Translations under genes and position numbers: made by a program
Shown: piece by piece, positions 10,545 through 22,689 of the stretch
Position numbering within the stretch: the stretch's first letter is position 1
How the letters are laid out: every line of letters begins with the position of its first letter
Source: Argentina anserina
Taxonomy: Eukaryota > Streptophyta > Magnoliopsida > Rosales > Rosaceae
DNA length: 64,000 nt
Assembly: GCF_933775445.1 (NCBI RefSeq)
Contig: NC_065874.1
Location: 26,916,501-26,980,500 of the forward strand
Direction of reading: 5' to 3'
Notes under the pieces: generated by a model
The model's database searches: none
Seen by the model: the letters and a program-made list of their open reading frames with translations, nothing else
What the model was told of the DNA's origin: nothing

Positions 10545-11890
10545 AAATAGTATTTATTAAATAATTAAATTAACAACGGCTCCGACAAATTGCATACGTG
10601 GCTCAAAATTCGATAAAGTTAAAAACGTTCTAAAAGAGACGTGGTAGCACATAAATGGATAGTCGGGAATAAATACCTTAATTCCGACTAAAATCAAGTA
10701 TTAATGTTTTCTACAATTTGGTGTCATTTAAAATAGATTGATCATCAAAATGGAAATTGAACATTTAATTAACTTGACGGAATCCCTCAATAGTCACAAT
10801 TCAATTATTCAATTCTGATTGATTTAATTATAAAAATAACTACATTTAAATTAATTAAGTAATTACGATTGATTTAATTATACTATTACGGAAATAAAGT
10901 TAATTTGGTATCATCAATTCATTCCTTACAAGGAGAAGCCTTGACACTATAAATACTTTCTCCAAAATCAAGACAAAGACTTGGCCCAAGAGAAGGAGCA
11001 GAAGACGAGGAAGACTTCAGGCGTGGACAAAGACGATGGAGAAACATAAGAAATCATTCTGAGGCTCAGAGGCCTAATCAACAAGCTCTCAAGTAGCCGA
11101 TTCATTCGCCAATCAAGCTCCGAAGTCATCAAATTCCCGAAGAATCAACAAACTCCCAAGTAACCGATTTCTTCACCAAATCAAGCTCTAAAGTTATCGA
11201 AGAATCAACAAGCTCCCAAGTAGCCGATTTCTTCGTCAAAACAAGCTCCTAACTTGTCGAAGAATAAACAAGCTCTCAAGTAGCCAATTTCTTCGCCAAA
11301 TCAAGCTCTGAAGTCGTCAAATTCCCGAAGAATCAACAAGCTCCCAAGTAGCTGATTCCTTTGCCAATCAACCTCCGAAGTTGTCAAATTCCCGAAGAAT
11401 CAACAAGCTCCCAAGTAGCCGATTACTTCACCAACCTCAAGTCCAGAAGTCATCAATCTCCCGAAGAGCCATCAAGCTGCCAAATAGCCATCTATTCATC
11501 AACTTCAGACGAAGTATAAATCCCCACGGGACATCCTTTGTGGCCTAAACCTGATCAATATCAAGCCTCAACGGCCCTTGATCGACCTTCGTCTCCAAGT
11601 CTGCAACAAAGTAAAATCAAGTTCTTCAACAAGCTCGTGGAGAGTCAACAAGCACTAAGCAAATGTGCCAATCCCTATGCGCTATCAAATCCGAAGAACA
11701 TTCACCACGTGACGCTGCTCGTGATTCAAATCCAATCAAAATCAAGCCTATACGGCCCCTTGTTATCTTTCTTCTACAAGCCGTCAATAAGACGAGAAGT
11801 TCAAATCAAATACATTCAATTCAAGATCAAGTGTTATCACACTTGAATAAAATACTGCATGCTATAACAAATTTGACAAACTAAATTTTC
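10545..11890 (+). repeat. LTR-like block with a 60-68 bp tandem array
   Basis: The block opens with tgttgacacagaaaatag, a form common at plant LTR starts, and holds a TATA-like cactataaatac near 10949. From about 11075 to 11490 some seven units of 60-68 bases repeat the words agaatcaacaagctcccaag, tagccgatttcttc and tcaagctc. Length differences come from an optional aaattccc. I could not find a matching right end or a target duplication, so a solo LTR is only the best guess. Open frames across it are chance. Confidence 0.55.
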
Positions 11891-11953
11891 TTGAACAAAT
11901 ATCATACTTACCATATATTTCCAACAAAAGCAATTCATCATGACAAAGTTTGA

Positions 11954-12232
11954 TCAATTTTCATTTGTATCAGTGGACTCATTATCCCCACTATCATCAC
12001 AAGGGAATTGGGGAGGCAATTCCTGGTTAAATATGAATTTATCAATATCAATCCGAACATTTTCCCCATCCATATTCATCTATGTTTTGTGCATTACATG
12101 GATCATCATGGACAGCAACAACAAGGTCATATAGATCACGAGTCTTCATCTTCATTGCTACATGGTAATCCGATCAATGGGATCTTGGACATAAAATACT
12201 TATTCAGCCTGTGAGGCAAGTATGATAGTGTC
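11954..12232 (-). pseudogene. CACTA (En/Spm) transposon DUF4216 fragment
   Basis: On the minus strand two or three frames together spell a DUF4216-like segment: ILASQAE followed by a stop and VFYVQDPIDR, then a weak RDLYDLVV-like stretch, then DIDKFIFNQELPPQFPCDD ending at the stop at 11954-11956. DUF4216 is the C-terminal region of the second protein of plant CACTA elements, next to the TNP2-type transposase. There are frameshifts and at least one in-frame stop. No CACTA termini were seen nearby, so this is an isolated remnant. Confidence 0.6.
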
Positions 12233-12239
12233 TCCACCC

Positions 12240-13803
12240 ATAGAAAACAATGAACACAAGAACTCGATTTCCACAGTTCAATTAAGAACTGATATTAACT
12301 CAGAATGTATAACCAATGTTTACCAATTTCCATTTACAGGGAATTAACCAAAATATTCCCACAAAACTCTATGACCATGCATCTCAATTTAAATGCAGCA
12401 GCCATATCCTTCCAACTCATTGTACAATTACAAGGAACTGAAACTAACTCATAGAACAACGTATTCCATTTACAGAAACAAAATCACAGTAACACTCCAA
12501 AGAGACCATACTTTGAATTCAAAGTTGTAATCTACCTCTAAATTTCCCAAATTGAAACCCAAGCCCAAACATCTTTTCCCAAATTGAATTCAAAGTTGTA
12601 ATCTACCTCTAAACCCAGAAAACTTCCTAGTACTTCACTAGCTACACACAAAGCCTATTGAAGCCTAAAATTGCAAGAGCAGCCTCCAATCCTCGAAGAA
12701 CGATGAAGAACAGAAAACCCAAAAAAATCCAAAATCAAATTACTCAAGAAATCAATCAAACTACATAACCAGGGATTATGAAGACGACAAGAGGAACAAT
12801 TATTATACCAAATACAGTTGAATCGGTGGCAAAAGATGCGAGAAAGAAGCTGCGAAGTCGCCGGAGAACTTAGAGCAGGAGAGACTTTGGAACTTCGGTT
12901 CTCTCTCTCTTCTGGCGACAGTAAAGCCAGTCACTACCGTTGGGAGGAGCGCGACGGCGATATGAACCAGATGAGTCAAGTGCGCCGGCCGGAACGGTAC
13001 GTACGGCTGCGGAAAGGCGACGGTTTGCGCGACGGTATTTTGGGTCGGGAAAGAAGCTCGGTCGATAGCTCGATCTACTCCTCTCTTCTATTTCAAATAG
13101 CATAACACAAATCGCATATATAATTAATGCAAAATAAATTTCAGAAAATCAGTTTTTTTTTTATATTGAAAATCAGCTAAACCCACTTAATGGAGAGAAA
13201 TACGCAAACTGATAGCCATATTGGACCAAAAGAAAGCAAATATGCTCTCCACCCTTACTTCTCTATTTTCATCTTCACCTATTTAGTTATTTGACACATG
13301 TCTCTCCTCATTAACCACTCAAACCATAGTTAATTATAATATTAATTTATTTTATATTCTCATTTAATTTTTCTTGTTTTTTTTCAAATATAAGATACTA
13401 GGCTTTGATATAATTTTCTTCTATAATAACCAACACTCCCTTTCAAAAAAAAAAACTAACGCTCAAATTTGTAACTTTGTTTTTTCAAAAATAGATTCAT
13501 AAGTTTCTTTTATTAAAAAAAAATGAGGAACAAGGCTAGAAAAAACAAACCAAAGGAACAAGTTGATTATATATTTTTTGACAAGTCGATCTTTTGAACA
13601 GAAAATCCAAAAAAAACTCTCTAATGATGAATTGAAAGGTGATCAATCAAATAAAAAGTATATTGTGAGAAAAACTCGTAGCAAAAAAAATTAAAAATAT
13701 ATATAATATTATCATAAATGATATAAATTATATTGTTAGGCTTACATATATATTTTTATGATAAAACTAGAAAAGAAAAATATTGAAGTTAAAATGAGAA
13801 AAT
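12240..13803. other. Intergenic stretch with a local G+C-rich patch
   Basis: 12830-13080 is unusually rich in CpG for this window (gcgccggccggaacggtac and similar) and opens frames on both strands. That resembles a promoter or 5' exon of an old gene, but no family is recognised and no splice-compatible partner was found. The rest is A+T-rich. Confidence 0.4.
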
Positions 13804-13988
13804 TGTTTTAGGATGAAATAATTGTGTATTATTGAATGATAATGGGGGCCTATATATAGGCATTACAAAACCACAATCTCCTAGGATTCAGAGTCCTAAT
13901 CTATTACGGAGATGTTAATCTATCTCCTAACAGGAAACCTATTAGGCTAAGACACACACAAGGGTAGAATAGTAATTCTCCCGGAACA
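13804..13988 (-). repeat. Copy B 3' LTR (185 bp)
   Basis: It runs from tgttttaggatgaaataatt to ctcccggaaca in window orientation; the polypurine tract abuts at 13989. It is very similar to the right LTR. Confidence 0.93.
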
Positions 13989-14239
13989 CTCCCCCTTGTG
14001 TCGCATGCCTAGGTTGCATGGTGCACACATCGTTGCCTCGGTAAAAACCTTGTCAAGTAAAATAAAAATCTCTTGGGTAAAAACAAAAGCTTAATCGAAG
14101 GGAAAAAGAGCACAACGCACCGTCTACATTTGATAAAATCATGTGAGGTAGACTCCTCCTGAAGTCTACAAAGCAACTCCTCCTGATTAGTGCCATAATC
14201 ATAGAGTACAAAGAACAACGTATACAACATTCATTACAT

Positions 14240-15600
14240 GCTTCTCAAACGTAGTTTAGGGCTAATGATTAATCATTAATCTAACCACACATCCTTAGAT
14301 AATACATGCTATACTTAGCCAAACTTAGATCTTAGGAAATAAGATTGCATAACAACTCAAAACAAGAGTTTGCAATGAAAATCAGATTCTCGGATAGAAT
14401 GACATTTACTCACTTAAACGGCCATAACTTCTTCGTCAAAAAAGGTATCAGCGAACCGTAAAATGTTCTGAAAAGTAGACACCCGTGGATTTCTAGTGAC
14501 ATAAAGTTCACAACCTAATCCGATCGGAGCAGTTCACAGTGCTCTGTCGAAGTTGACTGACTAGCAAATTTCCAGACAGAACTGTCCTATTTTGCTAAAA
14601 CGGTCATAACTCACTTAATATGATAGCTATGAATAAATGGTTAGTGTCCCTGGAATGTAGACACATAGGCCTTTCCAATGGTACCAATTTCACCATATTT
14701 CATCGAGCGAGCTATCTTGTATGTCTCATTGAAGTTGACCTACGAAACTGGATAGATTCTGATTTGTCACATTCAATGTGTCTTTCGCAAAAAGAATGGG
14801 GAAATGGACCAATGAAGGACTGGTTTTGGTCCGAGACGGAACCGTACGCATCCTCTACGTTACCAGTGTCGACTACTACACCAAGGCATACGTTGATGTC
14901 GCTGGTGAGGTGGTCCTCCAATCGCTTCGTGAACATGAAAAATAGATGATCATGGGAATTTCAAAAAACTCGAATCATCATATCTTGTTCAAAATGACCA
15001 AAAAATGATCATGTCAAAACCGAGGAGACACCAAAACCGAACCCATGATTCAAAGAATCTTGAGTTACATAAAGCTACTGCTGCAGGCAAGCAAAGCTAT
15101 GTCTGCAGGCTAACAAAGCTACTGTCTAAGTTTGAAAAAGCTACTGTCAATGGAATCTGACAGATTTATTCCTCTCCATTCTTAACAAAAATATCAAGAT
15201 GAAAATCCATCATTGGCATGCCTTTAAAACTTAGTAAGGCACGAAGATATAGAACACAATCTCCGCACGAGATCCGTAAAACAACTACCTGCGCCGTAGG
15301 ACAGTGTGGTTGGTTACACAATTAGCAAGACACTCGATTTCACGGCGGGACATGCTCAAAATAAAATTGAGAGAGTCAACAACGCGATGAACTTCTCTAG
15401 ACAATACGCCGTAGGATATTGTAAGAGGGGGGATTGAAACACATGTGCAATCCCATCGAGTGTATCACATGGCAATAGAACTACATTGTTCAACTTAAGA
15501 GTTAGAAAAACATGGTATTGGAGCAGTTGAATACCAAACAATTTGGGTGGTAAAGACCATCTAATTGGTGCGGGTGGTCACCAATAATAATAAAATCGTA
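14240..15600. other. Copy B internal non-coding region
   Basis: No conserved coding frame is present. Words such as acggccataactt and cggtcataactcactt recur, and ctgcaggc-aacaaagctactgtc repeats near 15070-15150. The right part (15390-15560) aligns with copy A 3450-3600 (gccgtaggatattgtaaga, gtatcacatggcaata). Confidence 0.65.
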
Positions 15601-15679
15601 TGAGCTATGAAACGAATTGGAGAAAACCAGAAAATTAACCGGAAAACCATGTCAAAATAACTCAAAACTGGGTGAAATT

Positions 15680-15960
15680 TGGACTAGGAAAACGTGGCAT
15701 CAAGGACTGCTGAAATATGCCGGAAAAATAACGAGAAACGACGAAAAAATCGTCAGAAAAACCGGCCGGCGGCGCTGATTGCCGGAAAACCGGCCAGCGG
15801 CGGCCGGAATTGGCCGGTATGGAGGCCGGAACTTCAGGTCCGACAGGGGACGCCGGTAGGAACCGGGTGGTGGTGCCGGAAATGCCGAAATATGGCCGGA
15901 AGGCGGCGAATACGCCGGAAAACGTTCCGGAAATGGCGGAACAGTAACCGGAAAAAATGA
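15680..15960. other. Copy B G+C-rich spacer module
   Basis: This is the homologue of copy A 3740-4000, with many gccggaa/ttccggc words. Open frames of about 88 codons on both strands come from composition and differ from those of copy A, which argues against a real protein. Confidence 0.65.
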
Positions 15961-17369
15961 CGTCAATTTTGACGTTCCGAGGTCCGTTTTTCAAATTTGA
16001 AGGTCCAAAATCACAATGTAGTGCTATTGGGGTCCCATGTAACCCAAAAGCGGCCAATTTAAAAACCACGTGAGTTGCAAACGTTAACTATGCATGCTAA
16101 GCCAAGGCAAATAAAATTCTCACGAGTCCATCTTGTAAACAAGAAATACGAGAAATTTTATTGAATATGACAATATTTAATACAACAGAAACAAGATTCC
16201 AATTCCAATGGACGACTTAAGTTAAAGTCGAGCAATAATCATGGCAATGCCAACGTCATACTTGAAAAATAGTGAGCAGAAGACATAGTCAAAATAGATT
16301 GACTAATCAAAAGTCCGTAGCAACAAAATCTTGCATAGCGGATTAGGCAGAGCCTTAGCCTGAGGCTAAAAAATGTGCTTACTTGAGAATGGAAGAGTGT
16401 TACGTTTCCATCTCTAAAATTCCCTCAAAAATAGATACAGGTGCCAAAAATGACATGTGTTGCTCGGATGTGGAGCATGCTTCAAGGTCAATTCTGGTAA
16501 TACAACGTCATAGACGTTTATTGAATCACTTTAAGTGTGTCCAATAGAATGTGTTATTTTTGGGATCTTTTGTCAACAAATAGTGCTGCTTCAGAGTAAT
16601 GAATTTCAACTCAAATAAATGAGTACGTAGACCTTGAGATTATCGTTTATAGACATGAGTTTAAGAAAACTCAAACATTCAAATAACTGTCGCGAAGACG
16701 ACGCATCCATAAGAAACGAGGGTTGTATAGGTTTCGAATAATTGAAACTATTCAAGTATGTAACCGGAATTAGAAAGAGTTGTGATGTATATGGTCACAA
16801 AATAATCGATGCATATCGGCGATTCTCATGATCGCACCCAAAACAGCGGTGTACTCAGACAACCACACGAAATCGATTTCTTCCTTTTAAATAATAACGT
16901 GACTACCCCAGAACCGTCACACGAAAAACGTCGACCAAGAGGGGAATCATATCCCTCTTTGGTCTCATCAGCGTTATAAGAAATGCCGGAAAATAGACAA
17001 GAAGAAGGATAATAGCGTCCGATAATTTATATATATATATGTTCAAAAGCCGCAATTTTAAGAAAAACATACTTGTTGGTCTGCCAAATAGACCGCATAT
17101 AATTAAATTGCTCTGCAAATCAATCGTCATGCATGAAGTTGCTTGATGAATTCCTTTTCGATCTTTGTTCGATGACATAAAAATCTTGGGAGGATACGAT
17201 CAAAATTGTATGTAGATGACAAAAGTATCGTCCATCTCGGCATGAATGTCATCACCATAGTACGACGAGCAATGATTTTACCTATACGAGCACGTGAAAT
17301 ATCGTTAGAAATAAAAACGTGCCAATGAACATTTAAATAATGAAATAGGAAAAAGGAAAATAAAATATA

Positions 17370-17932
17370 GTATGAAGCCCAAAGGGCTATTGTGCTCGGC
17401 AGGCCATAGGCCCAAAAGGGTAGAGAAGACGGGAGTAGCTTCTCTTGAGCGAAGAGTTTGCTTGTGCAGTTCGCGTTTCTTGCGTAGATATGCGGGAGGA
17501 GCAATTTTGAATCCTTTGATGCGGGGTCTTGCGGGGTCTTGCGGGGCAAAAATATGTTTTTGCGGAGCGAATGCGAAGGAGACCCTGCGGGGCTAGCTGC
17601 GTGCAAGGGCTGCGAGCAGAGGCTGCAGGGCAGCAGGAGGGTCGCAGGGGCTGCAGGGCAAGATGCGGGGGCTGCAGGGCTACATGGCAGGATCTGCGTG
17701 TAGGGCTGTGTGCGGGGGCTGCAAGGGTGCGTGCAAGGGTGTTGCAGGGGCAGCGTGCGGGGGGGGGGGGGGGGGGGGGGGGCTACAGCGACGGCGAGCA
17801 GGGGCTGCGCCGACGAGGAACGCCGATGGGAAGATGCCGGAGGCCGGAGACGACAGCGGCCGGCGGTGGAGAAGAGAAAAAATTTCTAAGGCTTTAAAAG
17901 TTCAGGGTTTTAGGGCAAAGTGCGTGATAACA
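17370..17932 (-). other. Copy B leader with a (G)24 run
   Basis: The G+C-rich leader next to the 5' LTR has repeated gggctgcagggc words and a homopolymer of 24 G at 17759-17782. Copy A has the counterpart halves at 5760-5946 and 7723-7859. The family primer-site position (minus-strand TGTTATCACGCAC) abuts the LTR at 17932. Confidence 0.7.
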
Positions 17933-18117
17933 TGTTTTAGGATGAAATAATTGTGTATTATTGAATGATAATGGGGGCTTATATATAGGCATTACAAAAC
18001 CACAATTCCATAGGATTCGGAGTCCTAATCTATTACGGAGATGCTAATCTATCTCCTAATATGAAACCTATTAGGCTAAGACACACATAAGGATAGAATA
18101 ATAATTCTTCCGGAACA
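17933..18117 (-). repeat. Copy B 5' LTR (185 bp)
   Basis: It starts tgttttaggatgaaataatt, ends ttccggaaca, and is followed by the AAAAT duplication. Confidence 0.93.
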
Positions 18118-18122
18118 AAAAT

Positions 18123-19020
18123 AATATAATTTAATATTAAAGTTAACCACGGTTGGAGTGATTAATGAGGAGGGATATGTATCATATAACTAGATAAGAG
18201 AGGATGAGAGTAGTGATGTAATGGCGAAGAGCAAATTTACTTCCTAAAGCAAAATATTCAAACTGATACTAATAGTGGGCCAAGTCACCATGAAGAAATA
18301 TAAAAAATAACCAAGTCATACTTTGTTGTTTAAATGTGGGATACTCACGCACATGTGTGTTGATATCATCTCATGGCCACAATTTACTTCTTGTATGACA
18401 ACAAAAATGTGGTTGTTACTCGGAGCTTCTTTCCTCCACGGCTCCACCTAGTGAACCTTCACTGTCCCTTCCATTAACATGGCATGTGGTACACGCGCTA
18501 ACAAATCTCTTTCACACCAAAAATTTCCAGCTTTAGCCAAGAACAGTGGGACTGCATTGAGTGCACTCAAAGGAGAGAAAATCAAAGAAAACACGGCTAT
18601 CTCAAGAGTCTAATTCTTCATTGTCGACCCTTAAGTAACAAGCATGGTTTCAGAAATGAAGCCACCAACGCATCGACTGTCGGCAAAGCAAGACACATCT
18701 CCGGTCTTATCCTCCTCCTCCAAATTTCTCATCGGGTTTGCCGTTTGGAGAGGGAAGACTGAAGACCCATAAGAGAAGAATAAGAGAGGTATAACTGATC
18801 AATGTTTAGAGAAAGAAGAAGAACAAAATAAATTATTGGGAAGATCCAGACCCCTCATCTACAATCATCTCCTTCTCCTGCAATTTTATTCCCATGCCTT
18901 CTCCTTTGTCCTTTGATTTTCTCATCTCTGGGTCTCCTCTATGTTTCTCTCAATTTTTTTGTCCAACTCCTTGGTTCAAATATTCACGTTAACGAGAGTT
19001 TTAAGCGTTAGTCAAAACTA
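18123..19020. other. Intergenic stretch, nothing firm
   Basis: A short ATG frame near 18643 (about 42 codons, Ser- and Lys-rich) has no recognised similarity. Pyrimidine-rich sequence with a 5' leader look lies at 18840-18990, just before the F-box/LRR fragment. Confidence 0.35.
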
Positions 19021-19099
19021 ATCCTTGACTCAAATACTTGGCTGCAGTTTGCCACGTCACAACAGTACATTTGAAAGAATTTTCGGCTATTACTCACAT

Positions 19100-19960
19100 T
19101 TGTGGTGGTATGTATCCTCTGATGCAAGCATTGTTTCCACATGTGACCAGCGGAAACAACTGGAATCCTGGGAGGGCTTTTTCATTAGACGTGGGTGTCG
19201 TGATCGTAAGTTACAGTGCTTTAGATTTTCTTGGCGCTATCATGATCATGATCAAGGCAAACGAGAAATTTGTTGCCCCAAGGACTTGAATTCGTGGATG
19301 GTCAAGTTTATCGACAATGTGGTAAGGTGTAATGTTGAAGAGCTTCATCTTAAGATAAACTTAGAGGAAGAACATACTCCATTCATGGAATTTCCTATTG
19401 TTCATTGCAAATCGTTTAAGGCATCTATATGCCAAGGGCATGCACAGTTGCACACAGATAGAACACCCCTAATGAGCTCTTCTTTTCCTAATCTTGAACG
19501 CCTGGAGTTGACACTAGTTTGTATACAAGATCAGGGGATTTTCAAATGGATCTCAGATTCTTGCAAATGCATCAAGGAATTATACTTGGAAGACGTATAT
19601 GGTCTTGGGCACTTGGCGATAAGAGTGCTCGCATTGAAAGCTCCTCTTTGAAATCGTTTATTTTTATTTTGAGCAATCTCTAGCTATGTCAACTTTGAGA
19701 AACTTGAAGACGCATGCATTCATTTGGGAGCACCGTGCTGCAAAGGTAAATATGAAGTGGCGCTACATTTTTCTTCACCAAATCTTAATAATTTGAAATG
19801 GAGTGGACACTTGATGATGTTTCAAAACTTGAGCAAAGTCGTGAGTTTAGAAAAAGCTGAGATTGATCTAGATTCGGGGATCCATTGTTTTTGAAGATAC
19901 ACTGGCTTACATGGTTGATGGAGCTTAAAGTGCAAGAGATGAAGTCGGAAATCAAATCAA
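19100..19960 (+). pseudogene. F-box/LRR-type protein, C-terminal coding fragment with frameshifts
   Basis: The frame ending at 19651 reads like the region after an F-box: RRGCRDRKLQCFRFSWRYHD, LNSWMVKFIDNVVRCNVEEL, SSFPNLERLELTLVCIQDQG and WISDSCKCIKELYLEDVYGL are leucine-rich repeats of plant F-box/LRR proteins. After a frame change near 19625 and a second near 19690, the pattern goes on (LEDACIHLGAPC, LHFSSPNLNNLKWSGHL, NLSKVVSLEKAEIDL) until a stop near 19893. There is no F-box in front of it. It starts about where the fragment at 357-604 ends in protein terms and has the same strand, so it may be the separated rest of that gene. Confidence 0.75.
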
Positions 19961-20167
19961 AGATCAAAAAGAAAAAAAAATTCCTAATTAGAGAAGGAGA
20001 GTATTGAAGTCAAGGTCTCTTGCTACCATATAGACTTAATTCTGATATATTCTTGGGCATATCTATTTAATTACTTTAGATATTGCCCATGTACTTAAAC
20101 TCGAGTTCACTTCTTTCCACAACTGATGGCAAAACGTAGAACTATAGAAGCTAAAATGCTAAATAGT

Positions 20168-20320
20168 AAATACAGTAAACTTCTATAAATGAATAATGTC
20201 ATGGCCGGAATAAATTATCACTTTAGCGAGATTATTATATCATCGATAAATGAATAATTTATTCTTTTATTCATAATTAATGAATTATTATTTTATAGAG
20301 AGTTTTATTGTTGTTGTAGC
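20168..20320. mobile_element. Small TIR element related to the one at 50665
   Basis: The left end tacagtaaacttctataaat and the inverted right end tacaacaacaataaaactct share the cttctataaat / ctctctataaa pattern. The internal word ttatcactttagcgagatta is shared with 50665-51173. About 150 bases; the superfamily is uncertain. Confidence 0.55.
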
Positions 20321-20439
20321 TGAATTGATGGTAGTCGTTTAGTATGACTACTATGTCTATTTTTAACTAGGATCTATATTTATTCACTTTGCAAATTTGG
20401 TAAAATTTCATGCCCAAAAGTAACTTTAAAATGATAAGT

Positions 20440-22607
20440 TTAAATAATTATTTTTCTTAGTATTATGAATTTTATTCACTAAAATGATAAAAATTCGAAT
20501 TCGAAGCCATGAAAACTCTAAAAAAATCTCAAATATATTGAAATCATCTTATCATAACAATGTATCGAAACTAAGTCCACAACATGACTCAGTCGACTTG
20601 AATAATATATAACCAGTTTATCTCACCACAAACAGAAAAAAAATCTTCAGAGTAAGTCCTCCGAATCTGCTAATCCTCACCTACATAACTATCCCTTACA
20701 CCATCGAATTGGTGCACCGAGATTGTAAACACAAACCCGGTAAGTTTTCCAGCCCGTATGAGTAAACCAACAGTAAGCATACATAACATACAAATGAAAT
20801 ATGTCAAATAATATTGAAAGACAAACGTACTCATGTGACACTGAGCAACCCATCTGTTACCCAAAATCATTTAAAAACACGAGTACTCATGAGACTCAGG
20901 CAACCCATTTGTTACCTCTCATGCAGTACACCGACAGGCACTGTGCAACTCATCTGGTTACCAAAAATTTTACATGGGTACTCATGAGACCCATGTACTC
21001 ATCTGTTACCTCATATGCAGTACACCGACAGACACTGGGCAGCCCATCCATACCCAATGTCACTAAAAAATATGGGTACTCATGAGACCCAGGCAACCAT
21101 CTGTTACTCCTCATGTAGTACAACGGCAGACAGACTAGAGCTCTAACTGAATCGTAAACGACATCCGGCCAAGGCTCAGTTCCGATTACTGCCAACACGT
21201 CCGAAGACAGGTCTGAAGACAGGTCTGAAGACAGAAAAACATGTCCGAAGACAGAAAATATTTTAATAAAACTCAATGTTAAAACCACGTACAATAACAA
21301 TCCACCCATGTTATTGTACTACAACAAAGCGACTCTTGCTCAAATAAAATAAATATAGTTGCCACAATATAATTCATTTGGAAATAAAAACGTGACAGCA
21401 TATAATATAGCAACCCATATATATGTATTGTATTTACCATTTTATACACATACACAACCCACTATATCATATACATGTCCTAGTTCAATCTTTTAACAAA
21501 ACAAAAACGTAACTATCAGTCACCGCCAAAGGTAGACTCATGATAGTGAGATTTACTCACTTCACCATAGTCCAGAATCACTAAACCTTTTCAAAATCAT
21601 GTATTAAAATAGTGTTTCACTTACCCATGAACCGTAGACGATCAAGTTCACGTAATTTAAACCAAAATATATTTTTGAAATAATTTTTATAAACTAGTGA
21701 TGCATCGACTATGATGACAACTTAAACTAAATTCAATAATTATAACACTACTTCGATCATGATGATCATTGTGAGGTTTAGTCACCTTATTTCCCGCGTG
21801 CAAGTTCCACGACACCGAAAGCGATTTTCTCACTCATTTCGTCGGTCACCTAATAGCATGATAAAATGCTTAGAAAACGATACGTAAAATATCAGGTGAC
21901 GATTTTCAGTACAGCTAAATGTTGTTTGTAAAAAATTGTTCACGTTTACTATTTACTAAACACTGTTCGGATTTACTGTTTTACAGAACATTGTTCATAA
22001 GTACTATTTATGAGCATTGTTCATAGTTACTGTCCATGAACACTAATCATGGTTACTGTTCACGTGCCGCCACCATTTTCCGACCACCGCCAGTGACCAC
22101 CACGATCTAAATGATATTCCTAACAATTTTCTAGTTCACAACAAAGTCTAAATCAAAACTTAAAACCTCCAATTTCATAATTTCTGAAAAATCCCAAATC
22201 AAGAACCCTAGAATTGAAATTTCTTGGTTCGAGTTTTTACCCTTCGATTTAGCTCAAAACCTTTGTAGGGGTTGTTGACGAAGTTGAGGCAAAGAGTTTG
22301 AGACCGGTGGTGAAGCCTAAACTCGCCGGAGCTCGCTGGAAAATTAAAGAATACAACAGGTCATCGCCGGGTTTCCGGGTCGACTTCTAGGCTTCGATGC
22401 GTGGAAACCAACGTGCTACTCCACGATCCACCACCACAGGGAGGTGCAAAGAGGAGAGAAAGCGATATGGGTTGGCCCGGTCGCCTGAAACTGTCGGAGT
22501 CGGCCAGAAAAGTCGAGTCGGGTCGGCCGGATCCGGGTCGGGTCAGAAGAAAAAATTCACTTCTAAAGGCGCGGGTGCGGGGAGAGGGGGGAAAATGAGG
22601 CTATTAC
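20440..22607 (-). repeat. Long-LTR retrotransposon repeat, minus orientation
   Basis: Its core (20660-21240) is the diverged reverse complement of 34370-34850 in the solo LTR at 32240-35152. Shared words include ccggtaagttttccagcccgt / agcttaccgggtttgtg, gagctctaactgaatcgta / tacagttagagctcta and repeated catgggtactcatgagaccc. The right end is ggctattaca, which on the minus strand gives TGTAATAGCC, close to the TGTAATAACC start of the other copy. The left end was not located. Words like ggtaaccagatg and gtactcatgag repeat about four times. Confidence 0.6.
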
Positions 22608-22689
22608 AAAATAAGTAAGATAAATTTATTTGGTAAATAGTACGAAATACAACACAATTATTGAATTAAACATGAAAGGGAAATACGAG

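Larger units (their letters stand above)
13804..18117 (-). mobile_element. Ty1-copia-family LTR element, copy B (coding-deleted, structurally complete)
   Basis: Direct repeats of exactly 185 bp lie at 13804-13988 and 17933-18117. A perfect AAAAT target duplication flanks the element (13799-13803 and 18118-18122). The interior lines up with copy A at the purine tract (13989 onward), the G+C-rich spacer (about 15600-16080), the gag 3' end (about 16300-16390) and the leader (16790-17930). It lacks the gag body, protease, integrase, reverse transcriptase and RNase H. It must have moved with proteins supplied by another copy, so it is a non-autonomous, LARD-like member. Confidence 0.92.

Noticed and set aside
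12818..13105. Coding exon in the CpG-rich patch
   Set aside because: Frames are open on both strands, neither shows a known motif, and no splice partner is visible; left as an unexplained G+C-rich patch.
15694..15966. Overlapping 88-codon open frames on both strands
   Set aside because: They lie in the G+C-rich spacer of copy B; the homologous spacer of copy A does not keep the same frames, so composition explains them.
17529..17950. Gly/Arg/Cys-rich open frames
   Set aside because: They run through a (G)24 run and gggctgc repeats in a retrotransposon leader; no conserved protein.
20950..21309. 119-codon minus-strand frame
   Set aside because: It lies in a long-LTR repeat built of gtactcatgag-type words and lacks any protein motif; its counterpart at 34 kb is not open in the same way.
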